A stretch of DNA of 64,000 nt from contig JALRGT010000006.1 of assembly GCA_023259675.1 (NCBI GenBank), positions 62,001-126,000 on the forward strand. Direction: 5' to 3'. The notes beneath the pieces are model-generated. The model searched no databases, had not been told where the DNA came from, and saw only the letters and a list, made by a program, of their open reading frames with translations. Source of the stretch: Flavobacterium sp. (GTDB lineage Bacteria > Bacteroidota > Bacteroidia > Flavobacteriales > Flavobacteriaceae). Below are positions 1 to 8,548 of the stretch, piece by piece. The position numbers and the translations under genes are program-made. The first letter of the stretch is position 1. Each line of letters starts with the position of its first letter.

Positions 1-42
1 TATTTGTTATTTCAACTATAACTACCGCTAAATAAGAATAAG

Positions 43-50
43 TATATTTG
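43..50 (+). promoter_or_regulatory. -7 promoter box TATATTTG
   Basis: This is a perfect match to the Bacteroidota -7 consensus TAnnTTTG. It ends only 4 nt before the ATG of the following small gene, so transcription would begin at or next to the start codon, giving a leaderless or nearly leaderless mRNA. A convincing -33 TTG at normal spacing was not seen, because the window begins close by. Confidence 0.5.
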
Positions 51-54
51 CACT

Positions 55-384
55 ATGAACAAATTTTGGCTGTATTTGTCGGTTTATTTATTTTCCCTCT
101 CTGTATATCCTTGTAGCGATAGTACGGAAATAAATTGTGTGACCAGCGAAACCATGATTTCAAATGCAGGTTCTCACGATAAAAACCATGATGAAACCGA
201 GCATTGTGCCCCTTTTTGCAGCTGTGTTTGTTGTGGGATTTATACAATTCACACCGTAAATTTTATTTCAATTGAAAAAGCAAAGCTCTTTTTCTACGAA
301 AAGGTAAGACCAATCAATTGCTACGCCTTTAGTTACCATAAGAAAATTTCAACAAAAATCTGGCAACCGCCAAAATGGAGTTAA
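55..384 (+). CDS. DUF6660-like small exported Cys/His-rich protein
   Basis: This is a 109-residue protein with a hydrophobic N-terminal segment (residues 4-18) that looks like a signal peptide. A metal-binding-looking cluster follows, with His41, His45, His50 and Cys51, Cys55, Cys57, Cys59 and Cys60. Its size and Cys-rich core resemble the DUF6660 family, small flavobacterial proteins often encoded just before a TonB-dependent receptor, as here (74 nt upstream). I infer a role in periplasmic or outer-membrane metal handling linked to the receptor; the metal cannot be told from sequence. The family call is from recognition of the pattern only. Confidence 0.6.
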   Translation: MNKFWLYLSVYLFSLSVYPCSDSTEINCVTSETMISNAGSHDKNHDETEHCAPFCSCVCCGIYTIHTVNFISIEKAKLFFYEKVRPINCYAFSYHKKISTKIWQPPKWS

Positions 385-458
385 TAAAACTACCGTTTAT
401 TAGAACAAAAATATTTCTATTATCCAGAAACATTTTTTATTAACTCAATTTAAATCAA

Positions 459-2426
459 ATGAAAAAATACTTCATGTGGTCCCTATTGTTATTATGCATA
501 TATGGAAGGGCACAGGTTAAAAACGACACGATTCCAAAAGAAAAAGAAGCCGAAGAATTGGAAGAAATCACCATTCAATCTACACGAACTAGCAGAACAA
601 TCCGAAATACACCTACGAGAATAGAAACAATCGATGCCGAAGAATTGGAAGAAAAAAGCAATATGAAACCTTCCAACGTATCGATGTTACTGCACGAAAG
701 CACGGGCTTACAAGTACAACAAACGAGTGCCACAAGTGGAAACGCCAGTATTCGGGTACAAGGATTGGACGGGCGTTATACCCAATTACTCAAAGACGGC
801 TATTCTAATTTTGGTAATTTTGCCAGTGGATTAAGTATCCTCGAAATTCCGCCCTTGGACCTCAAACAGGTTGAAGTGATTAAAGGGCCGTCATCCACAC
901 TTTTTGGAGGTGGCGCTATCGCCGGAGTGATTAATTTTATTTCTAAAACACCTACCGAAAAAGGAGAACACAATTTCATCTTCAACCAATCCAATATTGG
1001 TCAGACGAACATTGGTGGTTATAGTTCTCAACGAATCGGGAAATGGGGATACGCTATTTTGGCAACGCTTAATTTTCAAAATGCTTATGATGTAGACAAA
1101 GACGACTTTTCGGAGACTCCAAAATCAAAAAACTACACCATCAATCCCCGCTTTTTTTATGAGCTAAACGAAACAACGCGGTTTATGCTTGGAAATAGTT
1201 TTACCCAAAGCAACATGAAAGGCGGAGACATGAACGTCCTTCGAGGCAATGCCGATAATAACCACACCTATTTCGAAAAAAATGAGACCAAACGAAACAC
1301 GACTACGTTTGAATTTGATAAAAAAACAACGGACAGAAATAGTTTTAAACTAAAACAGAGTTTGAGTTTCTTTGACAGAAAGATAAACATTCCAAATTAT
1401 GAATTTTCGGGATTAAACACCAATGCATTTACGGATGCTTCCTATCTTTGGGTTACCGACAAAAGCACTTTTATCGCCGGAATAAATTTGGTTTATGATC
1501 ATTTTGAACAAGGAACAGTATCCAATCTTAATGCAAAATCTTTCACAAACGGAGCTTATCTACAACACACTTGGGACATTAGTGAGTTTATAAAACTAGA
1601 AAACGGATTACGCATTGACAACGTTAAGTATTCGAATATAAACTTCTCTAAAAACCAATCTTTTGTTTTGCCAAAAATTTCCGCCTTATTTAAGTTTGAT
1701 AGCAATTGGAGTTCCCGCATCGGTGCCGGTCTAGGGTATAAGATTCCAACCGTTTTCACGGAACAAACCGAAACCCTTCAGTACCAAAATGTTTTGGCTC
1801 TAAATGAAGTACAAGCCGAAAAAAGTATCGGTGGAACCGCCGATGTAAATTTCAAAACCTATTTATTGGATGATTTTACAATGAGTATCAATCAAATGTT
1901 TTTTGTGACCCAAATTGACAAACCTTTGGTTTTAGAAAATAACGGTACCGATTCTTATTTCATAAATGCTTCCAAAGCCATCATCAGCCATGGTTTTGAA
2001 ACGAATCTTAAATTCATTTATAAAGAAGACTTTAAATACTTTGTGGGATATACCTTCACCGATGCAAGGGCAAACTATCTCGATGGTCAAAAATTTTTAC
2101 CTTTATTGCCCAAAAATAAGGTAAACATGGCTTTAATTTATGAGAAGGAAAACAATTTTAAAATGGGACTGGAAGGCTATTTTACCGATACACAATTCCT
2201 ATACAACGGAATACAAACACCGTCATTTTGGGAATTTGGTTTTATGGCCGAAAAAACAATTTTTAAAAAAATGGCTCTTTTTATCAACTTTGAAAACTTT
2301 ACGGATGTACGCCAAAGCAACTATGAAAAAGTGGCAAACGGTCCGCATAACGCACCCACTTTTAATGATATCTGGACACATACCGAAGGATTCACCATTA
2401 ATGGAGGCGTGAAGTTAAAGTTATAA
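459..2426 (+). CDS. TonB-dependent outer-membrane receptor
   Basis: This 655-residue protein has a signal peptide (residues 1 to about 19). A plug domain spans about residues 35-155, with the usual SIRVQGLDGRY and VEVIKGPSSTLFGGGAIAGVINF signatures (the latter shown here across its length of 22 in the protein, positions about 136-158). A beta-barrel runs to a C-terminal beta-strand ending in Leu. It lacks the N-terminal carboxypeptidase-regulatory-like domain of SusC-type glycan receptors, so a metal, siderophore, haem or cobalamin-like ligand is more likely. It imports its ligand across the outer membrane using TonB-ExbBD energy. It follows the Cys/His-rich small gene, with which it is probably co-transcribed, and ends at a strong terminator. 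The ligand cannot be assigned. Confidence 0.9.
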   Translation: MKKYFMWSLLLLCIYGRAQVKNDTIPKEKEAEELEEITIQSTRTSRTIRNTPTRIETIDAEELEEKSNMKPSNVSMLLHESTGLQVQQTSATSGNASIRVQGLDGRYTQLLKDGYSNFGNFASGLSILEIPPLDLKQVEVIKGPSSTLFGGGAIAGVINFISKTPTEKGEHNFIFNQSNIGQTNIGGYSSQRIGKWGYAILATLNFQNAYDVDKDDFSETPKSKNYTINPRFFYELNETTRFMLGNSFTQSNMKGGDMNVLRGNADNNHTYFEKNETKRNTTTFEFDKKTTDRNSFKLKQSLSFFDRKINIPNYEFSGLNTNAFTDASYLWVTDKSTFIAGINLVYDHFEQGTVSNLNAKSFTNGAYLQHTWDISEFIKLENGLRIDNVKYSNINFSKNQSFVLPKISALFKFDSNWSSRIGAGLGYKIPTVFTEQTETLQYQNVLALNEVQAEKSIGGTADVNFKTYLLDDFTMSINQMFFVTQIDKPLVLENNGTDSYFINASKAIISHGFETNLKFIYKEDFKYFVGYTFTDARANYLDGQKFLPLLPKNKVNMALIYEKENNFKMGLEGYFTDTQFLYNGIQTPSFWEFGFMAEKTIFKKMALFINFENFTDVRQSNYEKVANGPHNAPTFNDIWTHTEGFTINGGVKLKL

Positions 2427-2445
2427 TCCGATGATCTAAAATATA

Positions 2446-2480
2446 AAAAACCTCGTTTAAAGATTTTAAACGAGGTTTTT
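2446..2480. terminator. Bidirectional intrinsic terminator
   Basis: Two perfect 16-nt arms (2446-2461 and 2465-2480) are separated by the loop GAT. The stem core is ACCTCGTTTAAA, with an A-run on the left and a T-run on the right, so both strands get a U-tract. It sits between the convergent TonB receptor and cytochrome c genes. Confidence 0.9.
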
Positions 2481-2548
2481 GCTTTTTATACTTTTAAGAA
2501 CTGTGAAGGATTTCAAGAATTGCTTTTAAACATTTCTACTTCATAAGT

Positions 2549-2962
2549 CTATTTCAATTTGGAATAAATATAGGACTCTAATGCATTTAATTCTTCATCA
2601 GTCATCGCTTTAGTTAGCTCTAAGTTAGGCTGCATCAAAGCAAATTGTGACGGGTCTACAATGGCATCGCTCTCCCCTTTTAGAAACGAAACAATGCTGG
2701 CATTTTTATCTTTATAAATTTTGGCAATATCATGCAAACTAGGTCCAATTAACTTTTCGTCGGCTTTATGGCAAGAGATACAAGCTCCCTTTCCATTATA
2801 AATAACTTCTCCTAATTGTTCTGGAGATTGTGTTTCGGCTGGCATTCCTTCAGAAACGGATTCTGTTTTTTCAGATTCGGATTCTTTTCCAAAAGGTTCT
2901 GCTTCTTTTTGTTTACACGAGAAAGCCAACATAACAATGGCAACAAGTATTACTTTTTTCAT
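2549..2962 (-). CDS. c-type cytochrome lipoprotein
   Basis: This 137-residue protein has a lipoprotein signal peptide with lipobox AFSC (Cys16). An acidic Ser/Glu-rich linker (about residues 20-48) is followed by a single class I cytochrome c domain. The haem attachment motif CISCH is at residues 61-65, and a distal Met is probably in the FALMQPN segment. It should be a lipid-anchored electron carrier. It lies at the end of the minus-strand haem biosynthesis cluster, 59 nt after hemB, so it may be co-expressed with the pathway that makes its cofactor. The redox partner is unknown. Confidence 0.85.
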   Translation of the reverse strand: MKKVILVAIVMLAFSCKQKEAEPFGKESESEKTESVSEGMPAETQSPEQLGEVIYNGKGACISCHKADEKLIGPSLHDIAKIYKDKNASIVSFLKGESDAIVDPSQFALMQPNLELTKAMTDEELNALESYIYSKLK

Positions 2963-3021
2963 AATGATTTTCTTTTAATCAAAAATAATCTATTTTTTTA
3001 TATTTAATTAAAAATTTAGAA

Positions 3022-4017
3022 TTACTTCTTTAAAAGTATTGCAGCTTCCTTGGCAAAATAAGTCGAAATCAAACTCGCCCCTGCTCTTTTGATGCACATC
3101 AATTGCTCCATCATGATTTTGTCATTGTCCAACCAACCTCTTTCGGCAGCGGCTTTAATCATAGCATATTCACCCGAAACATGATAAACGGTTACAGGTA
3201 CATTCACCGCATTTTTAACCTCACGAACGATATCCAAATAAGCGATTCCCGGTTTTACCATTACCATATCGGCTCCTTCTTCGACATCCCAAACGGCTTC
3301 TTTGATGGCTTCGATACGATTGGCATAATCCATCTGGTAGGTTTTTTTATCTTTTGGAACGACCACATCAGATTCTCTAGGTGCACTGTCTAAGGCATCA
3401 CGGAAAGGTCCGTAAAATGCCGAAGCATATTTTGCTGAATAACTCATAATGCCTACGTTATGAAAACCGGCTGCATCCAATCCTTGACGCAAACGCAATA
3501 CACGTCCATCCATCATATCAGAAGGCGCCACAAAGTCGGCACCAGCCTGAGCATGAGAAACCGCCATTTTTACCAAAGCTTCTACTGTCGAATCATTCTC
3601 TACATCCCCGTTGGCAATAATTCCGTCATGACCATAAATGGAATACGGGTCTAAAGCCACATCGGGCATCACAATCATTTCTGGACAAGCGGCTTTGATG
3701 GCTCGAATGGTATTTTGCATCAATCCATTAGGATTCCAGGCCTCTACACCAGTGTTATCTTTTAAATTTTCACTGACTTTCACATAAATATTTACAGCGC
3801 GAATGCCTAAGTCGAATAATTCTTTAACTTCTTTAACGGTTAAATCAATCGAGCGACGAAAAATTCCTGGCATCGATGGAATGGCAACCTGTACATTTTC
3901 GCCTTCGGCTATGAACATCGGAAACATAAAATCCGACGGACTTAATGTTGTTTCACGAACTAAACTTCTGATGGATTCATTCGTTCTTAATCTTCTGCCT
4001 CTGTGTAATGGGAACAT
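3022..4017 (-). CDS. hemB: Delta-aminolevulinic acid dehydratase (porphobilinogen synthase)
   Basis: HemB condenses two 5-aminolevulinate molecules into porphobilinogen in the cytoplasm. The 331-residue length is normal. The two Schiff-base lysines are in SYSAKYASAFYGPF and MVMVKPGIAYLD. The metal-site segment is DVALDPYSIYGHDG (from residue 119), with Asp119, Asp123 and Asp131 where zinc enzymes have cysteines, so this is the Mg/K-type, zinc-independent class. The gene follows hemF by 91 nt in the haem operon. Confidence 0.97.
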   Translation of the reverse strand: MFPLHRGRRLRTNESIRSLVRETTLSPSDFMFPMFIAEGENVQVAIPSMPGIFRRSIDLTVKEVKELFDLGIRAVNIYVKVSENLKDNTGVEAWNPNGLMQNTIRAIKAACPEMIVMPDVALDPYSIYGHDGIIANGDVENDSTVEALVKMAVSHAQAGADFVAPSDMMDGRVLRLRQGLDAAGFHNVGIMSYSAKYASAFYGPFRDALDSAPRESDVVVPKDKKTYQMDYANRIEAIKEAVWDVEEGADMVMVKPGIAYLDIVREVKNAVNVPVTVYHVSGEYAMIKAAAERGWLDNDKIMMEQLMCIKRAGASLISTYFAKEAAILLKK

Positions 4018-4018
4018 T

Positions 4019-4057
4019 TGATTTATGATTTTAGATTAGTGATTGTTGATTTATGAT
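4019..4057. repeat. Short direct repeat between hemF and hemB
   Basis: TGATTTATGAT occurs at 4019-4029 and again at 4047-4057 (28-nt spacing) in the 91-nt AT-rich gap between hemF and hemB. It has no coding potential. It may be a leftover of a dispersed flavobacterial intergenic repeat, or chance in AT-rich DNA. Confidence 0.35.
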
Positions 4058-4108
4058 CTAAAACGAATAGTTGATGACAGAAAATCTGCAATCAAAAATC
4101 GTTAATCA

Positions 4109-5017
4109 TCAATCTTCAATCCATTCTTTTGGATTTTCTAATACGTTTACTAATTTTTCTTCTTCGCTTCCAGCTTCTGCATGGTGGTCGTATACCCATT
4201 GCACATGCGGTGGCAAACTCATCAAAATACTTTCAATTCTTCCGTTGGTTTTTAAGCCAAATAAAGTGCCTTTGTCATGAACTAAATTGAACTCGACATA
4301 ACGACCACGACGGATTTCCTGCCACTTTCTTTGTTCTGGAGTATAGGGCAAATTTTTTCTTTTTTCTACAATTGGAACGTAAGCCTGAAGGAAACTATTT
4401 CCGACTTCGGTTACAAAGTTGTACCAATCTTGCATTGACATCACATCTGTTGCTTTACAATAATCAAAAAACAATCCGCCAATTCCGCGTGCTTCATTTC
4501 GGTGCGCATTCCAGAAATAGGCATCACATTGTTTCTTGTATTTTGGATAAAAATCCGGATTGTGTTTATCACAAGCGGTTTTGCAGGTTTGATGAAAATG
4601 CGTCGCATCTTCTTCAAACAGATAATACGGTGTTAGATCTTGTCCACCACCAAACCATTGTTGAATCACGTTTCCGTTATCATCGTACATTTCGAAATAA
4701 CGCCAATTGGCATGAACCGTTGGCACCATTGGATTTTTTGGATGCAAAACCAAACTCAATCCGCAGGCAAAAAAATCAGCTTCACCTACATTGAACATTT
4801 TCTGCATCGCTTCGGGTAATTTCCCGTGAACTGCCGAAATATTCACCCCGCCTTTTTCAAAAACGGCTCCGTTTTCTATGACGCGGGTTCGTCCACCACC
4901 GCCTTCCGGGCGTTCCCAAAGATCCTCACGAAATTTAGCCTGACCGTCAGATGCTTCCAGTCCCGCACAGATTTGGTCTTGAAGGTTTTGTATGTATGAG
5001 TAGAATTGTTCTTTCAT
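4109..5017 (-). CDS. hemF: Oxygen-dependent coproporphyrinogen III oxidase
   Basis: HemF oxidatively decarboxylates coproporphyrinogen III to protoporphyrinogen IX using O2. The 302-residue length is typical. Family signatures are present: RTRVIENGAVFEKGGVN near the N-terminus, WFGGGQDLTPYYLFEED in the middle, and GRYVEFNLVHDKGTLFGL near residues 235-255. The upstream gap to hemE (830 nt) is filled by a REP-associated transposase and palindromes, so the gene may depend on read-through or have its own promoter. Confidence 0.97.
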   Translation of the reverse strand: MKEQFYSYIQNLQDQICAGLEASDGQAKFREDLWERPEGGGGRTRVIENGAVFEKGGVNISAVHGKLPEAMQKMFNVGEADFFACGLSLVLHPKNPMVPTVHANWRYFEMYDDNGNVIQQWFGGGQDLTPYYLFEEDATHFHQTCKTACDKHNPDFYPKYKKQCDAYFWNAHRNEARGIGGLFFDYCKATDVMSMQDWYNFVTEVGNSFLQAYVPIVEKRKNLPYTPEQRKWQEIRRGRYVEFNLVHDKGTLFGLKTNGRIESILMSLPPHVQWVYDHHAEAGSEEEKLVNVLENPKEWIED

Positions 5018-5036
5018 TGTAAATTCATTTTCCTCT

Positions 5037-5055
5037 AAGGTTTTTTTTTAACCTT
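5037..5055. repeat. REP-like palindrome 1
   Basis: AAGGTT (5037-5042) and AACCTT (5050-5055) form an inverted repeat around a T-run and are followed by GTAGGTA. The same AAGGTT/AACCTT...GTAGG pattern recurs on both sides of the transposase gene at 5128-5679. Confidence 0.7.
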
Positions 5056-5090
5056 GTAGGTATGATTTTTAAATTCATTTTTATTATAAA

Positions 5091-5117
5091 TACCTACAAG
5101 GTTTCCAAACCTTGCAG
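5091..5117. repeat. REP-like palindrome 2
   Basis: CCTACAAGGTTT and AAACCTTGCAGG form a 12-bp stem (one G/T-type mismatch) around CC. It lies directly downstream of the transposase stop codon. It is the most complete REP-like hairpin of the set. Confidence 0.75.
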
Positions 5118-5127
5118 GAACTCAAAA

Positions 5128-5679
5128 TTATTCAAAAGTATGTTTTTCAGTCAATAAATCATTTCTTTGATTATGACAAAAAACAAAATTTTCAATTCCT
5201 CCGAATAATCTTAACACTTCCTCTCTTTCAACTTTTGTTTCCTTATCTGAAATAAATGCTTGATAAGACGAAAATTTATAATCTTTAAAATTCAAATCTA
5301 AATAATGTTTTGGGTTTAAATGAACATACAGAATTAATTGTTTTAAATAATCTTCATCATTCAGTTTTATTCTTTTGAAATGTTTTTCAAAGAGACTTCC
5401 TGTTCTATCAATTTCTTTATTGAAAGCTTTGGCATAGGAATTAAAAAAATTAGAAAAAGCCTGTGTCACTATTTTTTCTTCATCATTCAATCGTATAAGC
5501 AAATGAAAATGATTATCCATAAGACAATATCCAAATATTGAGATTTTACCTGATAAATATTTTGAAAGTTGTTTTAAAAAGAAGTTTTTATTTTCATCAT
5601 TTTCGAAAATTAAGCACCCATTTATTCCTCTATTGTAAATATGATAATAACCGTCTTTTTGTAAAACTTCTAATTTCAT
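5128..5679 (-). CDS. REP-associated tyrosine transposase (RAYT, IS200-like)
   Basis: This is a 183-residue Y1-type HUH nuclease. The N-terminal GYYHIYNRGINGC segment, the HUH motif in DNHFHLLIRL (about residues 54-63) and the catalytic Tyr in LYVHLNPKHY (about residues 127-136) match RAYT proteins, which process REP palindromes in single-stranded DNA. Palindromes with a CCTGCAAGGTT/AACCTTGTAGG core lie on both sides. The copy sits between hemE and hemF in the haem operon, in the same orientation. All catalytic motifs look intact, so it is probably functional. Such proteins are usually domesticated single-copy genes rather than self-mobile insertion sequences. Confidence 0.9.
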   Translation of the reverse strand: MKLEVLQKDGYYHIYNRGINGCLIFENDENKNFFLKQLSKYLSGKISIFGYCLMDNHFHLLIRLNDEEKIVTQAFSNFFNSYAKAFNKEIDRTGSLFEKHFKRIKLNDEDYLKQLILYVHLNPKHYLDLNFKDYKFSSYQAFISDKETKVEREEVLRLFGGIENFVFCHNQRNDLLTEKHTFE

Positions 5680-5700
5680 ATTATCAAGGTTTTTGGCACT

Positions 5701-5728
5701 CCTGCAAGGTTTTTTTTAACCTTGTAGG
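5701..5728. repeat. REP-like palindrome 3
   Basis: CCTGCAAGGTT and AACCTTGTAGG form an 11-bp stem around a T-run, just upstream of the transposase start. It shares its arms with palindromes 1 and 2 on the other side of the gene. Confidence 0.75.
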
Positions 5729-5824
5729 TGTACTAGTTTTTTTGGAAATCATTTCATAAACCATGTTCCAATTTTTTCTCAAACATTGTCTTTATTACGT
5801 CTAAAAATAATTTTTCAAAAAAGA

Positions 5825-5833
5825 CCTTGCAGG
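5825..5833. repeat. REP half-site remnant
   Basis: CCTTGCAGG, one arm of the REP-like palindrome, stands alone 14 nt past the hemE stop codon. It is also followed by AACACTAG, resembling the GTACTAG after palindrome 3. It probably marks the outer edge of the REP/RAYT insertion. Confidence 0.5.
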
Positions 5834-5847
5834 AACACTAGTTATAA

Positions 5848-6873
5848 CTACTGATTATACTCCTTCACAGCATCAATAAATGCTTTTGCGTGATCCACCG
5901 GAATATTTGGTAAAATTCCGTGACCTAAATTCACGATGTATTTGTCTTTTCCGAACTCGTCAATCATTTCATGTACCATTTTCTTAATCACCGGAATTGG
6001 AGATAACAATCTTGAAGGATCAAAATTTCCTTGTAAAGTAATGTTTCCACCAGACAAATATCTTGCATTTCTTGGCGAACAAGTCCAATCCACTCCAAGT
6101 GCCGAAGCTCTACTTTTACCCATTTCGTTTAATGCGAACCAACATCCTTTTCCAAAAACAATTACTGGAGCATCATCTGCCAAAGCTTCTACGATTTGGT
6201 TGATGTATTTCCATGAGAATTCTTGATAATCAGTTGGTGATAACATTCCGCCCCAAGAGTCAAAAATTTGAACAGCATTAACTCCTGCTTTTACTTTTTC
6301 TTTTAAGTATAAAATAGTCGTATCGGTAATTTTTTGCAATAAAACATGCGCCGCTTCTGGATGTTGAAAACAAAATCCTTTGGCCATATCAAAGCTTTTA
6401 GAACCTTTCCCTTCCACTGCATAACACATAATGGTCCATGGCGAACCTGCGAAACCAATTAATGGCACCTCATCATTCAGCATTTCTTTAGTCAATTTGA
6501 TAGCATCAAAAACGTACCCTAATGTTTCATTCACGTCCGGAACAATTACTTTCTCCACATCTTGAATGGTACGAATAGGATTTGGTAAATACGGACCAAA
6601 ATTGGGTTTCATCTCTACTTCTATTCCCATTGCTTGTGGAATTACCAAGATATCCGAGAATAAAATAGCCGCATCCGGAGCAATTCTACGAATAGGCTGA
6701 ACCGTAATTTCGGCAGCTAATTCTGGCGTTTGACAACGGGTGAAAAAATCATATTTATCACGCAAAGCGATGAATTCAGGCAAATATCTTCCTGCTTGAC
6801 GCATCATCCATACCGGCGGACGTTTTACTGTTTCTCCTTTTAATGCTCTTAAAAATAGGTCGTTCTTAATCAT
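5848..6873 (-). CDS. hemE: Uroporphyrinogen decarboxylase
   Basis: HemE removes four acetate carboxyls from uroporphyrinogen III to give coproporphyrinogen III. At 341 residues it is full length. The N-terminal signature [16 protein letters not shown] (about residues 18-33) holds the substrate-binding Arg residues. The central [16 protein letters not shown] and C-terminal [14 protein letters not shown] motifs are also present. It starts 23 nt after the hemD stop and is part of the hemACDE operon. Confidence 0.97.
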   Translation of the reverse strand: MIKNDLFLRALKGETVKRPPVWMMRQAGRYLPEFIALRDKYDFFTRCQTPELAAEITVQPIRRIAPDAAILFSDILVIPQAMGIEVEMKPNFGPYLPNPIRTIQDVEKVIVPDVNETLGYVFDAIKLTKEMLNDEVPLIGFAGSPWTIMCYAVEGKGSKSFDMAKGFCFQHPEAAHVLLQKITDTTILYLKEKVKAGVNAVQIFDSWGGMLSPTDYQEFSWKYINQIVEALADDAPVIVFGKGCWFALNEMGKSRASALGVDWTCSPRNARYLSGGNITLQGNFDPSRLLSPIPVIKKMVHEMIDEFGKDKYIVNLGHGILPNIPVDHAKAFIDAVKEYNQ

Positions 6874-6896
6874 GTATTTAAATTTTTAGCAGATTG

Positions 6897-7580
6897 CTAG
6901 ATGCTTTCCGTTTTATAATATTCAATAACTTCGAAAATCACGTCTTCGATAGTTGGTATCTCAGGAATTACTATGTTTTTAATTTTCTTGGTTTCTAATG
7001 CTGATGCTGTAGTGGTGCCTACGCAAAAGCAAACTTCATTCTTGATTTTATTATTGGTCAAATAACTTTCAACGGCAGATGGGCTAAAAAACATGATTCC
7101 GTCAAAATTTTCTTGGTCTGATATTTTAAAAGGTGCCAGTGTAGTTTGATACACTTCGATTTCGTTAAACGTTATTCCTGCGCTTTTTAAAGCTTCAGGC
7201 AAAGTTTCTTTACGCAAATTCCCGCTTAAAAAAGTATAGCTTTCCTTATTGTAAATCAAAGTGATTATTTCGGCCAATTCAGATGCGTAATCCATATAGA
7301 CATCCACTTTAAATCCGTTCAATTCAAGTAAATCCTTAGTTTTAATCCCAACGCAAAAAACAGGTTTAGTCTTTAAAACTTCCCAACCCGTTTGTTCCAT
7401 TAAACTTAACACCGCATTTTGGCTACTAAAAATCAAATTGTTGTTGATTGTATTCAGTTCAAAAAGGTTGTTTTTGATTTCGATGAAATCTTGTTCCAAA
7501 AGATCAAAATCAGCATCAAGAAATACTTGCCTTTGTTCTACCGACAATGTTTTGGTGGATAAAATGCTTGTTTGGCTCAT
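6897..7580 (-). CDS. hemD: Uroporphyrinogen-III synthase
   Basis: HemD closes hydroxymethylbilane and inverts ring D to make uroporphyrinogen III. The family is weakly conserved; at 227 residues the length is right. The FDGIMFFSPSAVESYLT and FCVGTTTASAL segments (about residues 144-190) fit the second HemD domain. The assignment is reinforced by position: its ATG overlaps the hemC stop codon as TAATG, and hemE follows. Confidence 0.93.
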   Translation of the reverse strand: MSQTSILSTKTLSVEQRQVFLDADFDLLEQDFIEIKNNLFELNTINNNLIFSSQNAVLSLMEQTGWEVLKTKPVFCVGIKTKDLLELNGFKVDVYMDYASELAEIITLIYNKESYTFLSGNLRKETLPEALKSAGITFNEIEVYQTTLAPFKISDQENFDGIMFFSPSAVESYLTNNKIKNEVCFCVGTTTASALETKKIKNIVIPEIPTIEDVIFEVIEYYKTESI

Positions 7581-8548
7581 TATTTCTTCAAATTATTTTT
7601 AATTTCGGTCATCAGTTCAGCACCGCCATTTTCTAGAATTTCCTGAGCAGCATAAAAGCCTAATTTCTTCCATTCGGAGATATCAACTACTTTGTCGACT
7701 TCAATTTTTACTTTTCCGTCGATAGCGAACAAAACGCCTTGAAAATGAATGCTGTCTTCGTCCTCATTATATTTGGCCAAAGCACCTATCGGAGCCGTAC
7801 AACCTCCTTCTAAGGTTTTCAAAAATTGTCTTTCGATATAGGTACAGATTTCGGTTTCAATATGGTTTAACTGCGATAAAGCATCTAATGTGTAATTGTC
7901 ATTTCCCATGGCCACGACCAACATCGCTCCTTGTGCAGGTGCTGGAATCATCCAATCGAGATTGATGTAAGAAAAACTCTTATTTTCTCCCTCTCCTTTG
8001 GAGAGGGCTGGGGAGAGGATTGGTTTCAAATTGATTCTTTCCAATCCCGCTGCTGCAAAAACAGCTCCATTCCAATCGTTTTCCTCTAATTTTTGCATTC
8101 TGGTATTCACGTTTCCACGTAAATCCACTACGGTATGATTGGGATATTTATTCCACCATTGTGCTTGACGACGCAAACTTCCGGTAGCAATAGTTCCTTT
8201 GCCTTCCAGGAAATCCAAGTTTCCTTTATACACTAAAATATCTAAGGTATTAGCTCTTTCTAAAACAGCAGCCTGTACAATTCCAATAGGCAAAGCCGTA
8301 GGAACGTCTTTCATGGAATGCACTGCAATATCAACTTGACCGTTAATCATCGCAATGTCTAAGGTTTTTGTAAAAATTCCGGTGATTCCCAATTCATAAA
8401 GTGGTTTATCGAGAATGATATCACCTTGAGATTTGACGGCAATAATTTCGGTTTTATAACCTAAATCTTTCAGTTTCTTTTCTACCGTGTGCGCTTGCCA
8501 AAGTGCCAATTCACTATCACGGGTACCAATGCGTATTGTTTTATCCAT
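7580..8548 (-). CDS. hemC: Hydroxymethylbilane synthase (porphobilinogen deaminase) with in-frame repeat insertion
   Basis: HemC polymerises four porphobilinogens on a dipyrromethane cofactor. I start it at the ATG at 8548 (protein MDKTIRIGTRDS, 322 residues). That ATG overlaps the hemA stop as TAATG, and the family begins at the IRIGTRDSELAL motif, so the 14-residue upstream extension is not needed. The cofactor Cys is in LEGGCTAPIGA. Odd feature: between GLERINLK and YINLDWMIPAPAQGA lies about 17 extra residues (LSPALSKGEGENKSF) encoded by a palindromic repeat element. The catalytic regions are intact, so the enzyme is probably active. Confidence 0.95.
   Translation of the reverse strand: MDKTIRIGTRDSELALWQAHTVEKKLKDLGYKTEIIAVKSQGDIILDKPLYELGITGIFTKTLDIAMINGQVDIAVHSMKDVPTALPIGIVQAAVLERANTLDILVYKGNLDFLEGKGTIATGSLRRQAQWWNKYPNHTVVDLRGNVNTRMQKLEENDWNGAVFAAAGLERINLKPILSPALSKGEGENKSFSYINLDWMIPAPAQGAMLVVAMGNDNYTLDALSQLNHIETEICTYIERQFLKTLEGGCTAPIGALAKYNEDEDSIHFQGVLFAIDGKVKIEVDKVVDISEWKKLGFYAAQEILENGGAELMTEIKNNLKK
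7987..8017. repeat. Palindromic repeat element inside hemC
   Basis: CCCTCTCC (7989-7996) and GGAGAGGG (8000-8007) form a perfect 8-bp stem with loop TTT, followed by CTGGGGAGAG. It is G/C-rich against AT-rich surroundings and resembles a dispersed intergenic repeat of flavobacterial genomes (recognition from memory). It is translated in frame within hemC, adding residues that include SPALSKGEGE. Confidence 0.8.

Noticed and set aside
5128..5679. A full insertion sequence with target duplication
   Set aside because: No terminal boundaries or target duplication seen; features fit a domesticated RAYT with REP palindromes.
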